DNA from: DASTDH01 sp035601575
GTDB taxonomy: Bacteria > Verrucomicrobiota > Verrucomicrobiia > Chthoniobacterales > JAFAMB01
DNA length: 64,000 nucleotides
Assembly: GCA_035601575.1 (NCBI GenBank)
Contig: DATNNZ010000556.1
Coordinates: 1 to 64,000, forward strand
Direction: 5' to 3'
The notes beneath the pieces were generated by a model. The model was not told where the DNA came from. It made no database searches and was given only the letters and a program-made list of their open reading frames with translations. This document shows positions 53,749 through 63,362 of the stretch, piece by piece. The translations under genes were made by a program, and so were the position numbers. Within the stretch, counting starts at the first letter, position 1, and each line of letters starts with the position of its first letter.

Positions 53749-54212
53749 TTTACCCCTGCCCAACTGATGAATGCTTCTGGGCCGCCTTCCAAGTATCCAA
53801 CCTGGCGGCGTATTTCCTTCCCGGACGGATCAAGCAACACGTAGGTGGGGAAGCCTTCAATACTATACTTTTTTGCCAATTCCTGATTCTGGGACTTTTC
53901 TGCAGGCGATTGACTGGCCCTTCGCGGAAAATCAAGCTTGACCAAGATAAGCTTTGCGGAAGCAAAGGTCGAAAACGCTGGCTTCGCGAAGACCTCTTTA
54001 TCCATCTGGATGCAATAAGGGCACCAATCCGAGCCGGTAAAGTCCAGGAGAATGTATTTATTCTGTTGAGTAGCTGTGCTCTTGGCGGCGGCATAGTCCG
54101 TTTGCCAAACCAGCGATTCGCCAAAAACCGAAGCAACTTGGGAAAACGCAAGCAGCGCGATACCGAGGATCAGCGGTCGGATAAAGGCCCGATTCGAAAT
54201 GACGTTCATCAT
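53727..54212 (-). CDS. Secreted thioredoxin-fold protein
   Basis: A 161-residue protein with a signal peptide (first 31 residues, cleavage near FGE). The thioredoxin fold has the active pair in YILLDFTGSDWCPYCIQMDK (CPYC) and the cis-Pro loop in YSIEGFPTYVLLDPSGKE. It is close to DsbD-gamma/thioredoxin_7 proteins that reduce disulfides in the periplasm. The last codons (ANGQ) arise from an intergenic repeat. It is downstream of pafA by 231 bases on the same strand. Confidence 0.9.
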   Translation of the reverse strand: MMNVISNRAFIRPLILGIALLAFSQVASVFGESLVWQTDYAAAKSTATQQNKYILLDFTGSDWCPYCIQMDKEVFAKPAFSTFASAKLILVKLDFPRRASQSPAEKSQNQELAKKYSIEGFPTYVLLDPSGKEIRRQVGYLEGGPEAFISWAGVKKIANGQ

Positions 54213-54443
54213 GGGTAAATACTAGGTTTACTTTTGGAAAAAATCTACTGGGTCCAGCGTTGAGCTGAAAGGCCCGAACTGGCGAACCTCCCATAACCAG
54301 AGACAAACTCTGGCCACGTTATTCCAAGCCGTAGCGCTTTTTGACCCTTATCTAACAACGGAAGATGAGACGGTCGATGGTAGCGGGTCCAGTGTCCTGA
54401 TCCGCCCCTCCTGGATAGGTCCATTACAGCTTTCATATCTGTC

Positions 54444-55838
54444 CTACCGAAGAAAATAATCGACCGCATCGGTATAGGTATTGAATGGATCTGGCATCGA
54501 GAGGTAGTCTTGGCTCTCCAGAGCGATCGAGTCCCAATTGATGATATAAGGAAGATTTTTCCTCTGAAAGAAAGCTACCGCTCGGCCTCGGCCGGCGGCT
54601 CGCGTGTGAGCTGGCGGCGCCAACTTGGCTTCCGAACGGCGAACCGATGCATTGAATTCCCCGATCGTTTTGGCCGGCTTCAATGCAAAAAAGAGTCCTC
54701 GCTGCGGGTGTATGTTGTGGTACTCGAGGTCGATGCTTTGCAGCCAAGGATCCTGCCAGGAAAGCCCTTGGTCTTCGACGAACATGTTCAAGAGCCACTT
54801 TTTAGAGATCCAGTCGACCCCACCGATCAATAACTCAGGTTTCTCCTTCAGTGCATCCAGCGTGAACTGCCACATCTCCAAAATCCAGTCGGTCTCTTCA
54901 TCCGAACCGCTCAGATAGCGCTGAGCGTGGGCGAGGAATTGATACTGGATATCAAGCGCATCCTGGGTGGAACCGTCATCCATCTCCACCACCCAATCTC
55001 CATCCGGACAACGGGATATTTCTCGCGTAGCCAGAACAGCATCTCGCAACGCGATTTGTTTTGGCAGCAGGTTTTCCTCCAGCAATGTCAGAATGCAGAC
55101 GGTTGTGCCAATCTTAAGCGCGTTGGCAAATGGACTCATGTTCGAGTCCCCGATCAAAAGATGTAGTCGGCGGTACTTACGATAATCAGCCAGCGGTTCA
55201 TCTCGCGCATTGATGATTGCTCGGTTGAACTGCACCCACTGATAGATGTCGTTGACGATATGATCTGCTCGCTGGCTAATCTGAAACGGAACGTTTCCCG
55301 GCCGATCGGGGATTTCAAAGTCGAAGGCGAGCGGATTAGCGTGCCCCACCCGGCCGGAGCCGGTGAAGATCTGCCGTGTCGCCAAAAAACCAAGCAACGA
55401 CGCAAGAATTTCCGGCGTGAATTGGGCCTCCCGCCGCATTAAGTAATTTTCGTGGCAGCCAAAAGTGGCACCGGTGTGGTGATCGATGTTGTTCTTTAAG
55501 AACGAGACCTTATCCTCGATCCCGAGTTCCTTGATCGCCTGATAAAGTAGAAGATCCCCGGCAATGTCGTAGGCGACCAAGTCGCGAACAGTGAGGCACT
55601 CCGGCGAGGAGTACTCTAGATGGCCCATATCTAGATAAAGGCGGCCACCATTCAAAAGAAAACCGCCGTTACCCGGCGGTTCTTCGTAATCTCGATAGTG
55701 CAGATCGATAGCGCCAATCTGACACTTGCGGAAGAGATGATTTTTAATTTTTACCGGCCAAGCATCGGCTTGGCTCTGAGCTTGATCCTCAGAGATCAAA
55801 CAACCGTATTCAGTCTCGAGGCCAGCTACCCTGTTCAT
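54444..55838 (-). CDS. PafA-type Pup/UBact--protein ligase
   Basis: A 464-residue member of the PafA/Dop family, glutamine-synthetase-like enzymes that attach the small protein Pup (UBact in Gram-negatives) to lysines with ATP, or remove it. It opens NRVAGLETEYGCLI; LYLDMGHLEYSSPE holds the catalytic Asp (Asp70), and FGCHENYLMRR, SQRADHI, INARDEPLAD and YRRLHLLIGDSNMS are family hallmarks. The segment before LYLDMG is short, so the Dop loop is missing, and the end (SMPDPFNTYTD) is PafA-like; ligase is favoured. Neither Pup/UBact nor proteasome nor ATPase genes lie in this window. Confidence 0.88.
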   Translation of the reverse strand: MNRVAGLETEYGCLISEDQAQSQADAWPVKIKNHLFRKCQIGAIDLHYRDYEEPPGNGGFLLNGGRLYLDMGHLEYSSPECLTVRDLVAYDIAGDLLLYQAIKELGIEDKVSFLKNNIDHHTGATFGCHENYLMRREAQFTPEILASLLGFLATRQIFTGSGRVGHANPLAFDFEIPDRPGNVPFQISQRADHIVNDIYQWVQFNRAIINARDEPLADYRKYRRLHLLIGDSNMSPFANALKIGTTVCILTLLEENLLPKQIALRDAVLATREISRCPDGDWVVEMDDGSTQDALDIQYQFLAHAQRYLSGSDEETDWILEMWQFTLDALKEKPELLIGGVDWISKKWLLNMFVEDQGLSWQDPWLQSIDLEYHNIHPQRGLFFALKPAKTIGEFNASVRRSEAKLAPPAHTRAAGRGRAVAFFQRKNLPYIINWDSIALESQDYLSMPDPFNTYTDAVDYFLR

Positions 55839-55908
55839 GCTCCGGGAGCTTCGGGTGAAAACCCGAAGCTATCAACCGGAACTTCGTTAGGCCTCAGCCA
55901 TTTTCGCC

Positions 55909-57687
55909 TTACTTTTTCTTCTCGTCCTTCTTATTGCCGCCGCCCCCTCCGCCTTTGTTTCCACCACCACTTGGGTGAGAGGCACTGGCCGGAGGATGAG
56001 AGGCGCTAGCCGGAGGGTGATACGCCGCGGCTGGAGGATGAGAGGCGCTAGCCGGAGCATGATAAGTGCTGGCCGGAGGATGATAAGTGCTGGCCGGAGG
56101 ATGAGAAGTGCTGGCCGAAGGATGATATGCTTTCGTAGTTGGATGATAAGTGCTGGCTGAATGATGGGTCGTTTCCCCCGTAGCAGCCTTCTTTAGCGTC
56201 TTCGGCTGAGTATTGCCGCCGCCTGCACCTTGGGCACCCTTGGAGGTGGACTTGTTGGACGTGCTCTTAAACGATTTTAATTGGCTTGATCCGGCGCCTG
56301 TGTTGCCAGCCACTCCAGTATTGCCGCCACCGGTACCTTTTGCGCCCTTTGTATTGGTGGCATTAGCCGTGCCCTTGAACGCCTTTGCATTGTTGGATCC
56401 GGCTCCGTTGGCAACCGCAGGATTGCCGCCCGTACCCTTTGCGCCCTTGGTGTTCGACGGGTTGGCGGTCTCTTTAAACGCCTTCAGATTATTGGATCCA
56501 ACTCCCTTGTTGTTGGCGCCGCCGGCATTAGCGTTGTTTGGGTTCGCTAAGACCCCGTTTCCGGCTCCTTTGTTGCTCGCGATGGCGTTATTACCAACGC
56601 TACCAACGCCTTTGTTGCCGCCAGGAATATTGGCGCCAGTGGCCTTGTTTCCAATAATCGTTGGCTTTACCACTGAGTTAATGCTCTTGGGCAGGTTGGC
56701 GGGCGCTGGATTTTGCTGAGCGAATTTATTCTTTAGATTCTTCGCCTGGGTCGCATCTACGTTATTCCAACCCTTGTTTACCTTCGCAGCGGTCAGCGTT
56801 TTCGCGACGTTGGGCGGTTTGGTTGCAACCGGCTTGAGGGTCTGCTTTGGCCCAACTACGTTCAGTTGGTTGCCGTTCTTGGCCGTTTTGAATGCCCGCG
56901 GGTCGTTTTGCGCCATGTAATTGATGTTGTATTTCGTAACTTGTCGGTTCGTTTTCAGCGCGACCTGTTGAGCTTGCGGACCGTAATTGTTAATGACGTT
57001 GTTGTTGTTATAGATGTTCGTCACATTCCGCGTGCTATTGATGATAGTCACGTTTTGGCTATAAGGAGCAAATGCTCCGACATAGCTTTGACTGTACCAG
57101 GAGTGCCAGGGAATGAAGCTATACCAGCTCGGCCCAACCCCCCAGTAAGAGTCACACCATCCGCCGATACTGATTCCGACCGAGACGCTCCCGCATTCAG
57201 GAGGAAGAGGAGCCCAACCGCAATAATTATCTGAATCGCGCCAGGAAACCCAGGCTGGCGCCCATTCATGACCTGGCACCCAGACCCATCCTTCGCCATC
57301 AACGAGTACCCAGCGGCCGTAGTGGTAGGTTGCCCAGCCATGGCGTTCGTTGGAATCCCAGTACCAGCCGCGGTCGGTATCTTCCCAATGGCCGTCTGAG
57401 TAGGGGCGCCAATCGGAATTGTTGGTTGCGTCCGCCGGCTGAAAGACATAGCCGTAGGTGTCGTCGTAATACCATTGGCCATCGTCCGCCAGTTGATCGT
57501 AGAAGACGTCATAGCTGTCTTGGTCAGTCTGAGCGTCTTCTTGGAAAACGTGATGATTTTGTGAAATATGGGCCCCAGGCCGGAAAGGAATCTTTCCTCC
57601 CGTCGGGGGCGAGACAGGGTGGAGATTGCCAAAGGCGAGAGAGGTAGCACCCGCCAGGCAAAGTAGTGTTAGAGTAGGCTTGGTCAT
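55909..57687 (-). CDS. DUF6600 secreted protein with Gly/Asn-rich and His-Pro repeat tail
   Basis: A 592-residue exported protein. A signal peptide (about 1-20) is followed by the DUF6600 region (about 55-170), full of Trp/Tyr-Gly motifs (GQWYYDDTYGYVFQP, RHGWATYHYGRWV, WVPGHEWAPAWVSWRDSD). Next comes a Asn/Lys/Gly-rich zone with a unit of about 35 residues repeated three times (residues 398-498, core KAFKGTAN..NTKGAKGTGG). Then come about nine heptads of the type [TA][YS]HPPAS (513-571), and a Gly/Lys tail. The function is unknown; a cell-surface or structural role is plausible. AAAAAAGGA lies 11 bases before the start. Confidence 0.85.
   Translation of the reverse strand: MTKPTLTLLCLAGATSLAFGNLHPVSPPTGGKIPFRPGAHISQNHHVFQEDAQTDQDSYDVFYDQLADDGQWYYDDTYGYVFQPADATNNSDWRPYSDGHWEDTDRGWYWDSNERHGWATYHYGRWVLVDGEGWVWVPGHEWAPAWVSWRDSDNYCGWAPLPPECGSVSVGISIGGWCDSYWGVGPSWYSFIPWHSWYSQSYVGAFAPYSQNVTIINSTRNVTNIYNNNNVINNYGPQAQQVALKTNRQVTKYNINYMAQNDPRAFKTAKNGNQLNVVGPKQTLKPVATKPPNVAKTLTAAKVNKGWNNVDATQAKNLKNKFAQQNPAPANLPKSINSVVKPTIIGNKATGANIPGGNKGVGSVGNNAIASNKGAGNGVLANPNNANAGGANNKGVGSNNLKAFKETANPSNTKGAKGTGGNPAVANGAGSNNAKAFKGTANATNTKGAKGTGGGNTGVAGNTGAGSSQLKSFKSTSNKSTSKGAQGAGGGNTQPKTLKKAATGETTHHSASTYHPTTKAYHPSASTSHPPASTYHPPASTYHAPASASHPPAAAYHPPASASHPPASASHPSGGGNKGGGGGGNKKDEKKK
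55975..56151 (-). repeat. 21-bp tandem repeats encoding His-Pro heptads
   Basis: About nine in-frame, variable 21-base units encode the heptads of the DUF6600 protein. The array is entirely coding with no spacer. It is likely prone to copy-number change by slippage. Confidence 0.8.
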
Positions 57688-57867
57688 AACAGGTCGTCCT
57701 TTTTTGGACTAAGAATAACCCCTCTTTATTCAACCCATTAGCTAGGAGCTGGTTCCCCCTAAACGGCTTTCCGTCGCTCTTGAAAAGTTGTTATGAACCG
57801 TCCAAGGCCAGTCGCGGTAAGAAGAAAATTCAGTTGCGCCAACCAGTGGTAGAGGATCTTTTCTTCG

Positions 57868-59181
57868 ATGAGTGCTCCTGTTAGGGTCCGTTTTGCTCCG
57901 TCGCCAACCGGTTTTCTGCATGTGGGAGGAGCACGCACCGCTCTATTTAATTGGCTTTTCGCTCGGCATCATCGCGGTACCTTTGTGCTTCGCATTGAGG
58001 ATACCGACAAGAGTCGCGAATATGACCAAGCGGTGCGGGTGATTTATGACGGCTTGCAGTGGCTTGGATTGGAGTGGGACGAAGGGGCCGGAAAGGGTGG
58101 CCGGTTCGGACCCTATTTCCAGAGCGAACGCAACGCGATCTATGAACAATACCTGAAGCGACTCCAGGACAAGGGCTACGTATACGAGGATGCTGGAGCC
58201 CTCAGGTTTCGATCGGCGCGACGCCCGGTCGTGGTTGATGATGAGGTGTGCGGCCGCATCGAATTCGATCGCACTATGGAACCGGATATGACCATTCGCC
58301 GCCCTGATGGCTCTTGGATTTTTCATTTCGTGAACGTTGTCGATGATATCGAAATGCAAATCTCGCACGTGATTCGTGGTGAAGATCACCTGACGAATAC
58401 GGCTAAGCATGTTGAGCTCTACCAAGCGTTGGGTGTGCAGCCACCTCATTTCGCTCATATCCCACTCATTCTAAACCAAGATGGATCGAAAATGAGTAAG
58501 CGCGATGCGGGTGCGAGTGTGAGCGGCTATATGGAGCAAGGTTATGCACCCGAAGCAGTTCGTAACTATTTGTGTCTGCTCGGTTGGTCGCCGAAGGACA
58601 ATCGCGAGAAGATCGATATCGATGAGGTCATTGATCTATTCGACCTCAAGAAGATCAATCGCCGGAACGCTGCTTTCGACCTGGATAAATGTTTCTGGCT
58701 CAATGGCCAGTACGTGTCGCAGATGCCGCTGAGCCGCTTTCGCGAGCTGAGCGAGCCGTTCATTCGGGCGGCTCACCTTGCTACTAATGATCAGGACTAT
58801 CTCCTCCGTGTATTAGAGATCATCAAAGAGAAGGTAAAGCTCTTCAAAGATGTTCCAGATTGGATCGGCTATTTCTTTAACGAGGACTACGAGTATGATC
58901 CGGCAGCGGTCGCAAAGACCTTCCGACCAGGAGCGATGCAAAGGCTTGACCAACTGGCGCAACGTTACCGTGCACTGGAAGCCTGGAGCGTAGAGCGGCT
59001 CGAAACGGAACTGAAGGGGCTCGCGTCCGATCTAGGATGTAAAACCGGCGAGCTGATTCATCCAACCCGGCTCGCCATCAGCGGACGATCAGTCGGGCCA
59101 AGCCTGTATCATATGCTGGAAGTATTGGGCCGTGATCGAGTACTCACGCGATTGGAGAAGACTGTCGCACGTTTCTCCTAG
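57868..59181 (+). CDS. gltX: Glutamyl-tRNA synthetase
   Basis: Charges tRNA(Glu), and in organisms without GlnRS also tRNA(Gln), with glutamate. The 437-residue class I synthetase has RFAPSPTGFLHVGGARTALF (HIGH-type motif), ISHVIRGEDHLTNTAKH, and KMSKRDAGASV (KMSKS). The C-terminal anticodon-binding domain is present but slightly short compared with the usual 465-480 residues. A 14-bp palindrome (TCCGCCGCGGCGGA) follows the stop codon directly. The gene is divergent from the DUF6600 gene. Confidence 0.96.
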   Translation: MSAPVRVRFAPSPTGFLHVGGARTALFNWLFARHHRGTFVLRIEDTDKSREYDQAVRVIYDGLQWLGLEWDEGAGKGGRFGPYFQSERNAIYEQYLKRLQDKGYVYEDAGALRFRSARRPVVVDDEVCGRIEFDRTMEPDMTIRRPDGSWIFHFVNVVDDIEMQISHVIRGEDHLTNTAKHVELYQALGVQPPHFAHIPLILNQDGSKMSKRDAGASVSGYMEQGYAPEAVRNYLCLLGWSPKDNREKIDIDEVIDLFDLKKINRRNAAFDLDKCFWLNGQYVSQMPLSRFRELSEPFIRAAHLATNDQDYLLRVLEIIKEKVKLFKDVPDWIGYFFNEDYEYDPAAVAKTFRPGAMQRLDQLAQRYRALEAWSVERLETELKGLASDLGCKTGELIHPTRLAISGRSVGPSLYHMLEVLGRDRVLTRLEKTVARFS

Positions 59182-59297
59182 TCCGCCGCGGCGGATTCTA
59201 CTTGGAGCGGAGCTGAACGGTAGCTGTGCGATTGAAATGAAAGTCTCTTGTCCTTTAGACGGGCCGCTTGTCTCTCACCTCTCATTTAGTTTCACCC

Positions 59298-60212
59298 ATG
59301 CCACTCAATTCCAAATCCGACGGGCTCCTTTGGACTATCGAGAACCTGCGCCATTCCGCCTCGGATCCTTTACCCGCGGACATTCGACTGGCGGTTCTCG
59401 GAGATCCCGTCAGTCATTCGCTTTCACCGGAAATGCAGAATGCTGGACTCGCTGTGCGGGCCATACCATTTCGATATGCCCGGCTTTGGGTAAAGATTAG
59501 CCAGCTTGCTGAGGTCTTTTCGCTGCTGCGCGAACGCGAGTTTCTCGGTTGGAACCTGACTGTTCCGCACAAGGTCACGGCTCTGGGATTTGTCGACGTG
59601 GTTGATCCGACTGCGGATCGAGTCGGCGCAATTAATACGGTAAGCAATCGATCCGGATCTTTGGTGGGGTTCAACACGGACGGAGTCGGACTAATTGCCG
59701 CACTTCGTGAATCCTTTTCCCTTGATTTTGAAAATAGTCGGATCGCTGTGCTAGGTGCGGGCGGTGGGGCTGGGATGACGGCAGCAATCTCTCTGAGGGA
59801 TGAAAATCCGCGTCAACTGCTCCTCGCCAACCGAACATTGGCCAAGCTTGACCGATTGCGGGCCGCAATCGGCCAGGATGACACCGTTTCTTTTTGGTCT
59901 TGGGAAAAATTGGGCGAAGTATTCGCTCAGGCCGATTTGATCATCAATGCTTCTTCCGTTGGACTAGATGGACGTCCGCTCGATTGGGATTCGCATTGGT
60001 TAGAGCCCCGGCACCGCATATTCGATATGATGTATGGTTCGAAGCCGACGCCAGTAGTGAGCTGGGCAGTGGCCGCCGGAGCTTCCGCGATCGATGGCGC
60101 TTCAATGCTTTTGCACCAAGGCACTGCGGCTTTCCGGCATTGGTTTGGGCCCCCAGTGCCAGACGCGGCAATGCGCCAGGCGCTCTTTCGGAATCTAGAA
60201 TCTGGAATTTAG
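59298..60212 (+). CDS. aroE: Shikimate dehydrogenase
   Basis: Reduces 3-dehydroshikimate to shikimate with NADPH (aromatic amino acid route). From the ATG at 59298 the product has 304 residues. Substrate-site segments are clear: VLGDPVSHSLSPEMQN, the catalytic Lys in NLTVPHKVTALG, and NTDGVGLIAAL with the paired Asp. The NADP turn is LGAGGGAGMTAAISL, and NASSVGLDGRPL follows. The end contains DGASMLLHQGTAAFRHW as in AroE. The N-terminal 25 residues are an extension. Confidence 0.95.
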   Translation: MPLNSKSDGLLWTIENLRHSASDPLPADIRLAVLGDPVSHSLSPEMQNAGLAVRAIPFRYARLWVKISQLAEVFSLLREREFLGWNLTVPHKVTALGFVDVVDPTADRVGAINTVSNRSGSLVGFNTDGVGLIAALRESFSLDFENSRIAVLGAGGGAGMTAAISLRDENPRQLLLANRTLAKLDRLRAAIGQDDTVSFWSWEKLGEVFAQADLIINASSVGLDGRPLDWDSHWLEPRHRIFDMMYGSKPTPVVSWAVAAGASAIDGASMLLHQGTAAFRHWFGPPVPDAAMRQALFRNLESGI

Positions 60213-60319
60213 AGGGACCCGCAACTTGTAAGCCGTAACCCGTAACTGTACTCGAGTCCTCAAGCCGAGTTGTAGACAGCCGATTACTCGATAAACTAGG
60301 GCATCAGTTTTTTGCATCT

Positions 60320-62017
60320 GTGATTGATACGCTGCTGAAGATCGCCAGAAACAGTCAATGTACCGACGTGACCGCCTGCCAAACGATTCTGGAAAGCGCG
60401 GCCGAAGCTCAACGTTCGTTGGTACGATCGGTCCTGGATTCCAAACTGGTCGATGAAACTCAGTTCTTGCATGGAATAAGCGATTGGCTCCAGATCCCTT
60501 GGTGGGACAAAGCGTTGACCTCCGTTCCGGGTCAGCTGCGCGAAAAGGTACCTGCCCGTTTAGCGCTCCGTTACCACGTCGTGCCGCTGCACCAGGAAAA
60601 TAGCACAATCTGGCTCGGTCTCTATGATCCGTTCGATTTGTTAGCGCGACAAACACTCGCCGCTTCGCTGCGAGAGAAGGTCCGATATCAGATGTCGACC
60701 CGCACCCTGATCCTCCAAGCGTTGCGCCAGGGATATGGAATCGGAGCCGAGACTTTTGAAGCGATCTTGCAAGGCCGGACCGAGGAAGAGGCTAATCCCG
60801 AGCTTAAACAGGAGACCAACGTCCTTGATCTGGACGATTCGGAAGCTTCAGTCGTCAAATTCGTGAACCAGATCTTGCGTGAAGCGCTCGAGCAGCGCGC
60901 GACCGACATCCATGTCGAACCGCTGTCCAACGACTTGCGGATCCGCTACCGTATCGACGGGGTTTTGCATGAGGTCCCGGTGCCGGCGAATATCCGGTTG
61001 CTCCAAGCATCGGTCATTTCGCGGCTAAAAGTCATGGCGCATCTAGATATCGCCGAACGCCGTTTACCACAGGACGGACGTATCAATCTGGAGCTTTTAG
61101 GTCAACCGATCGATGTGCGGGTCGTTACGATCCCGTCGGTAGTGGGCGAAAGCGTTAGCCTGCGACTCTTGGGCCAGGAGCGATTTACGTTCGATCGTCT
61201 TGGTTTGGACAAACCTTCTCGGCAACGCATCGAGCATTTGCTTACACTTCCAAACGGAATCGTTTTGGTCACCGGCCCAACCGGCTGCGGCAAATCAACT
61301 TCTCTCTATACGTTTCTCTCCAGCTTAAATACTAATGAGCGCCGGATTGTTACGATTGAAGAGCCGGTCGAACATCAAATACCCGGAGTGATCCAGATTG
61401 CCGTCAAACCTGAGATAGATCTGACCTTCGCGAACGGGCTGCGCAGCATTCTACGGGGGGATCCAAACGTAATCATGGTTGGCGAGATGCGAGATCGGGA
61501 AACGGCGGAAATAGCGATCCGCGGCGCGCTCACTGGCCATTTGGTATTCAGCACACTACATACCAACGATGCGATTGGCGGAATCACTCGATTGTTTGAT
61601 ATGGGGGTGGAACCTTTCCTGGTCGCAAACTCGGTTCGCGCATTTATCGCCCAGCGTTTGGTTAGAGTCCTGTGCCCGCACTGTAAGAAGCGGGCAGAAT
61701 ATTCCGCTGGATATCTAAAGAGAATCGGATTCCCGCTCGAATCGGCTGGAAGCGTCCAGGCCGCGGTCGGCTGTGAAGCGTGCCGAGCCACCGGATACCA
61801 AGGACGAGCTGCCATCTATGAGATTTGTTTGGTCTCCGCTCGGTTGCAGGACCTCATCACCCAAAGCAAGGCCGCTTCGATCTTGCGAACCGTGGCGGTG
61901 GAAGAGGGTATGGTGCCCCTCCGGCAATATGGGTGGAGCAAAGTGATCGCCGGCTTCACCACCATTGAAGAGGTTGTGCGAGTTACAGCGCAGGATCTGG
62001 AGATGGCGGACGAGTAG
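60320..62017 (+). CDS. Type II secretion / type IV pilus assembly ATPase (GspE/PilB)
   Basis: A 565-residue hexameric ATPase that powers pseudopilus or pilus assembly from the cytoplasm. It starts with GTG at 60320. The N-terminal T2SSE_N domain (about 1-150) is followed by the ATPase with GPTGCGKSTSLYTFLSS (Walker A), the Asp box VTIEEPVEHQIPGVIQI, GEMRDRETAEIAIRGALTGH (Walker B) and the His box FSTLHTNDA. The zinc-binding Cys pairs are CPHC and CEAC. It is followed after 4 bases by the platform protein gene, so the two are co-expressed. Confidence 0.95.
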   Translation: MIDTLLKIARNSQCTDVTACQTILESAAEAQRSLVRSVLDSKLVDETQFLHGISDWLQIPWWDKALTSVPGQLREKVPARLALRYHVVPLHQENSTIWLGLYDPFDLLARQTLAASLREKVRYQMSTRTLILQALRQGYGIGAETFEAILQGRTEEEANPELKQETNVLDLDDSEASVVKFVNQILREALEQRATDIHVEPLSNDLRIRYRIDGVLHEVPVPANIRLLQASVISRLKVMAHLDIAERRLPQDGRINLELLGQPIDVRVVTIPSVVGESVSLRLLGQERFTFDRLGLDKPSRQRIEHLLTLPNGIVLVTGPTGCGKSTSLYTFLSSLNTNERRIVTIEEPVEHQIPGVIQIAVKPEIDLTFANGLRSILRGDPNVIMVGEMRDRETAEIAIRGALTGHLVFSTLHTNDAIGGITRLFDMGVEPFLVANSVRAFIAQRLVRVLCPHCKKRAEYSAGYLKRIGFPLESAGSVQAAVGCEACRATGYQGRAAIYEICLVSARLQDLITQSKAASILRTVAVEEGMVPLRQYGWSKVIAGFTTIEEVVRVTAQDLEMADE

Positions 62018-62021
62018 ACCG

Positions 62022-63254
62022 ATGCCAAATTTTCTTTATGAGGCCGTGAGCCGAGCCGGAGAACGGGTGCGCGGAGAGTTGGTCGCGCAGAGCCGAGCCG
62101 AGGCCTTTCTTAAGCTCGATCGGGATCGGTTACAACCGATTAAGATCCTGGAGAAGGATGGCGCAACCAGCAGCGCTCGGCTGGTCGAGCACCCAACACC
62201 GCTGACAAAAGTTCGCCTCTCTCGCGGGCAGGTTATCCTTTTTACCGAAGAACTGAGCGATCTACTCGATGCGGGTCTACAGATTGAGCAGGCCCTGCGG
62301 GTCATGGAGGCCCGCAAGGAGTTGTCAAAGATCAAACAGATTGCTACCGTCCTTCGGCAGAGGGTGCGAGAGGGAAGCAGCCTTTCCAGCGCGTTAAACC
62401 TGGTTTCCTCCAGCTTCGGAGATCTTTACTGCAATTTGGTTTCGGCCGGCGAAATCAGTGGTTCGCTACCCCAGTTGTTGAAGCGGCAGGCGGCTTTTTT
62501 GGTGACCATCGATGATCTCCAAAAAAAAGTCGTAGCCGCACTCATTTATCCGGCGATGATTTTTTTCTTGGGTCTTGGGCTCATCTTTTTGTTCATGACT
62601 TACCTGGTGCCTCAGATGACGGTGCTGTTTGAAAAGACCGGCAAAAATGTTCCTTTTCTGACCAAGCTCCTCATCGATGTGAGCGCCTTCTTTTCGCACT
62701 ATTGGTGGGCTATTCTCGCCGCCATGTTGTTGGCGAGTTTCGGTTTTCGGCAGTTTATCCGGCATCCTCGCGGCAAGAAATGGTGGCACCGGGTGCAGTT
62801 AAAAATTCCAGTGGTCGGGGCAGTGCTTAGGGGCCGATTTTATGCGCAATTTGCTCAGACCTTAGCAAATCTGCTTGCTAACGGCCTTCCATTGTTAAAT
62901 GCGCTGCAGCTAATGCGAGGTGCCACCCTCAACGAGCATTGGCGCCGCGGGTTGAGCGAGGTGACCGATTATGTGGGCCAAGGGGGCGCTTTCTCCCGCG
63001 GACTTCAGCGACTCACGGATTTTCCTTCGCTCTTTATCGATATGGTAGCCGTCGGCGAGCAAACCGGAGATTTGGCGAAAGCCTTGGATAAGGTCGGTAA
63101 GAAATATGACAAAGAACTCAACCTCCAGATTCAAAGGCTCACCGCAATGGTCCAACCGGTTATCATTTTGGTCATGGCCGGAATGGTCGGCGTAATTGCT
63201 TATTCGATCATTAACGGCATTTTTGACGCCGTTTCTGGGTTGCAGACTCGATAG
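62022..63254 (+). CDS. Type II secretion / type IV pilus inner-membrane platform protein (GspF/PilC)
   Basis: A 410-residue protein with two GspF modules and three membrane helices (about 175-200, 225-245 and near the C-terminus). The ATG at 62022 begins PNFLYEAVSRAGERVRGEL, the normal opening. Module signatures are FTEELSDLLDAGLQIEQALRVME and FAQTLANLLANGLPLLNALQ, with GEISGSLPQLL and VAVGEQTGDLAKALDKVGKK. It organises assembly together with the ATPase. The pseudopilin genes expected next are not seen; a HAD gene follows. Confidence 0.95.
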   Translation: MPNFLYEAVSRAGERVRGELVAQSRAEAFLKLDRDRLQPIKILEKDGATSSARLVEHPTPLTKVRLSRGQVILFTEELSDLLDAGLQIEQALRVMEARKELSKIKQIATVLRQRVREGSSLSSALNLVSSSFGDLYCNLVSAGEISGSLPQLLKRQAAFLVTIDDLQKKVVAALIYPAMIFFLGLGLIFLFMTYLVPQMTVLFEKTGKNVPFLTKLLIDVSAFFSHYWWAILAAMLLASFGFRQFIRHPRGKKWWHRVQLKIPVVGAVLRGRFYAQFAQTLANLLANGLPLLNALQLMRGATLNEHWRRGLSEVTDYVGQGGAFSRGLQRLTDFPSLFIDMVAVGEQTGDLAKALDKVGKKYDKELNLQIQRLTAMVQPVIILVMAGMVGVIAYSIINGIFDAVSGLQTR

Positions 63255-63362
63255 TGACCCGTGGGACCTGAAATTGAGTAGCCGGTCGAAAGGTGGCGGA
63301 GACTTTCCATTTCAAATTCGCAAGCTACCGTTCAGCTTTGCACACAATCCGACAGGTTGCTG

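Noticed and set aside
54245..54469. Small minus-strand frame next to pafA containing SRRGGSGHW, considered as Pup/UBact
   Set aside because: The Gly-Gly is internal, the end (AQRWTQ) does not resemble a Pup/UBact C-terminus, and the composition is not disordered or acidic. There is no evidence that it is the modifier.
55975..56151. 21-bp tandem units considered as a CRISPR array
   Set aside because: There are no spacers, the units are in frame and encode heptads of a protein, and no cas gene is present.
56213..56719. 168-codon open frame on the plus strand, Leu/Pro-rich
   Set aside because: It is antisense to the low-complexity half of the DUF6600 protein; the open frame is a result of the Gly/Asn repeats.
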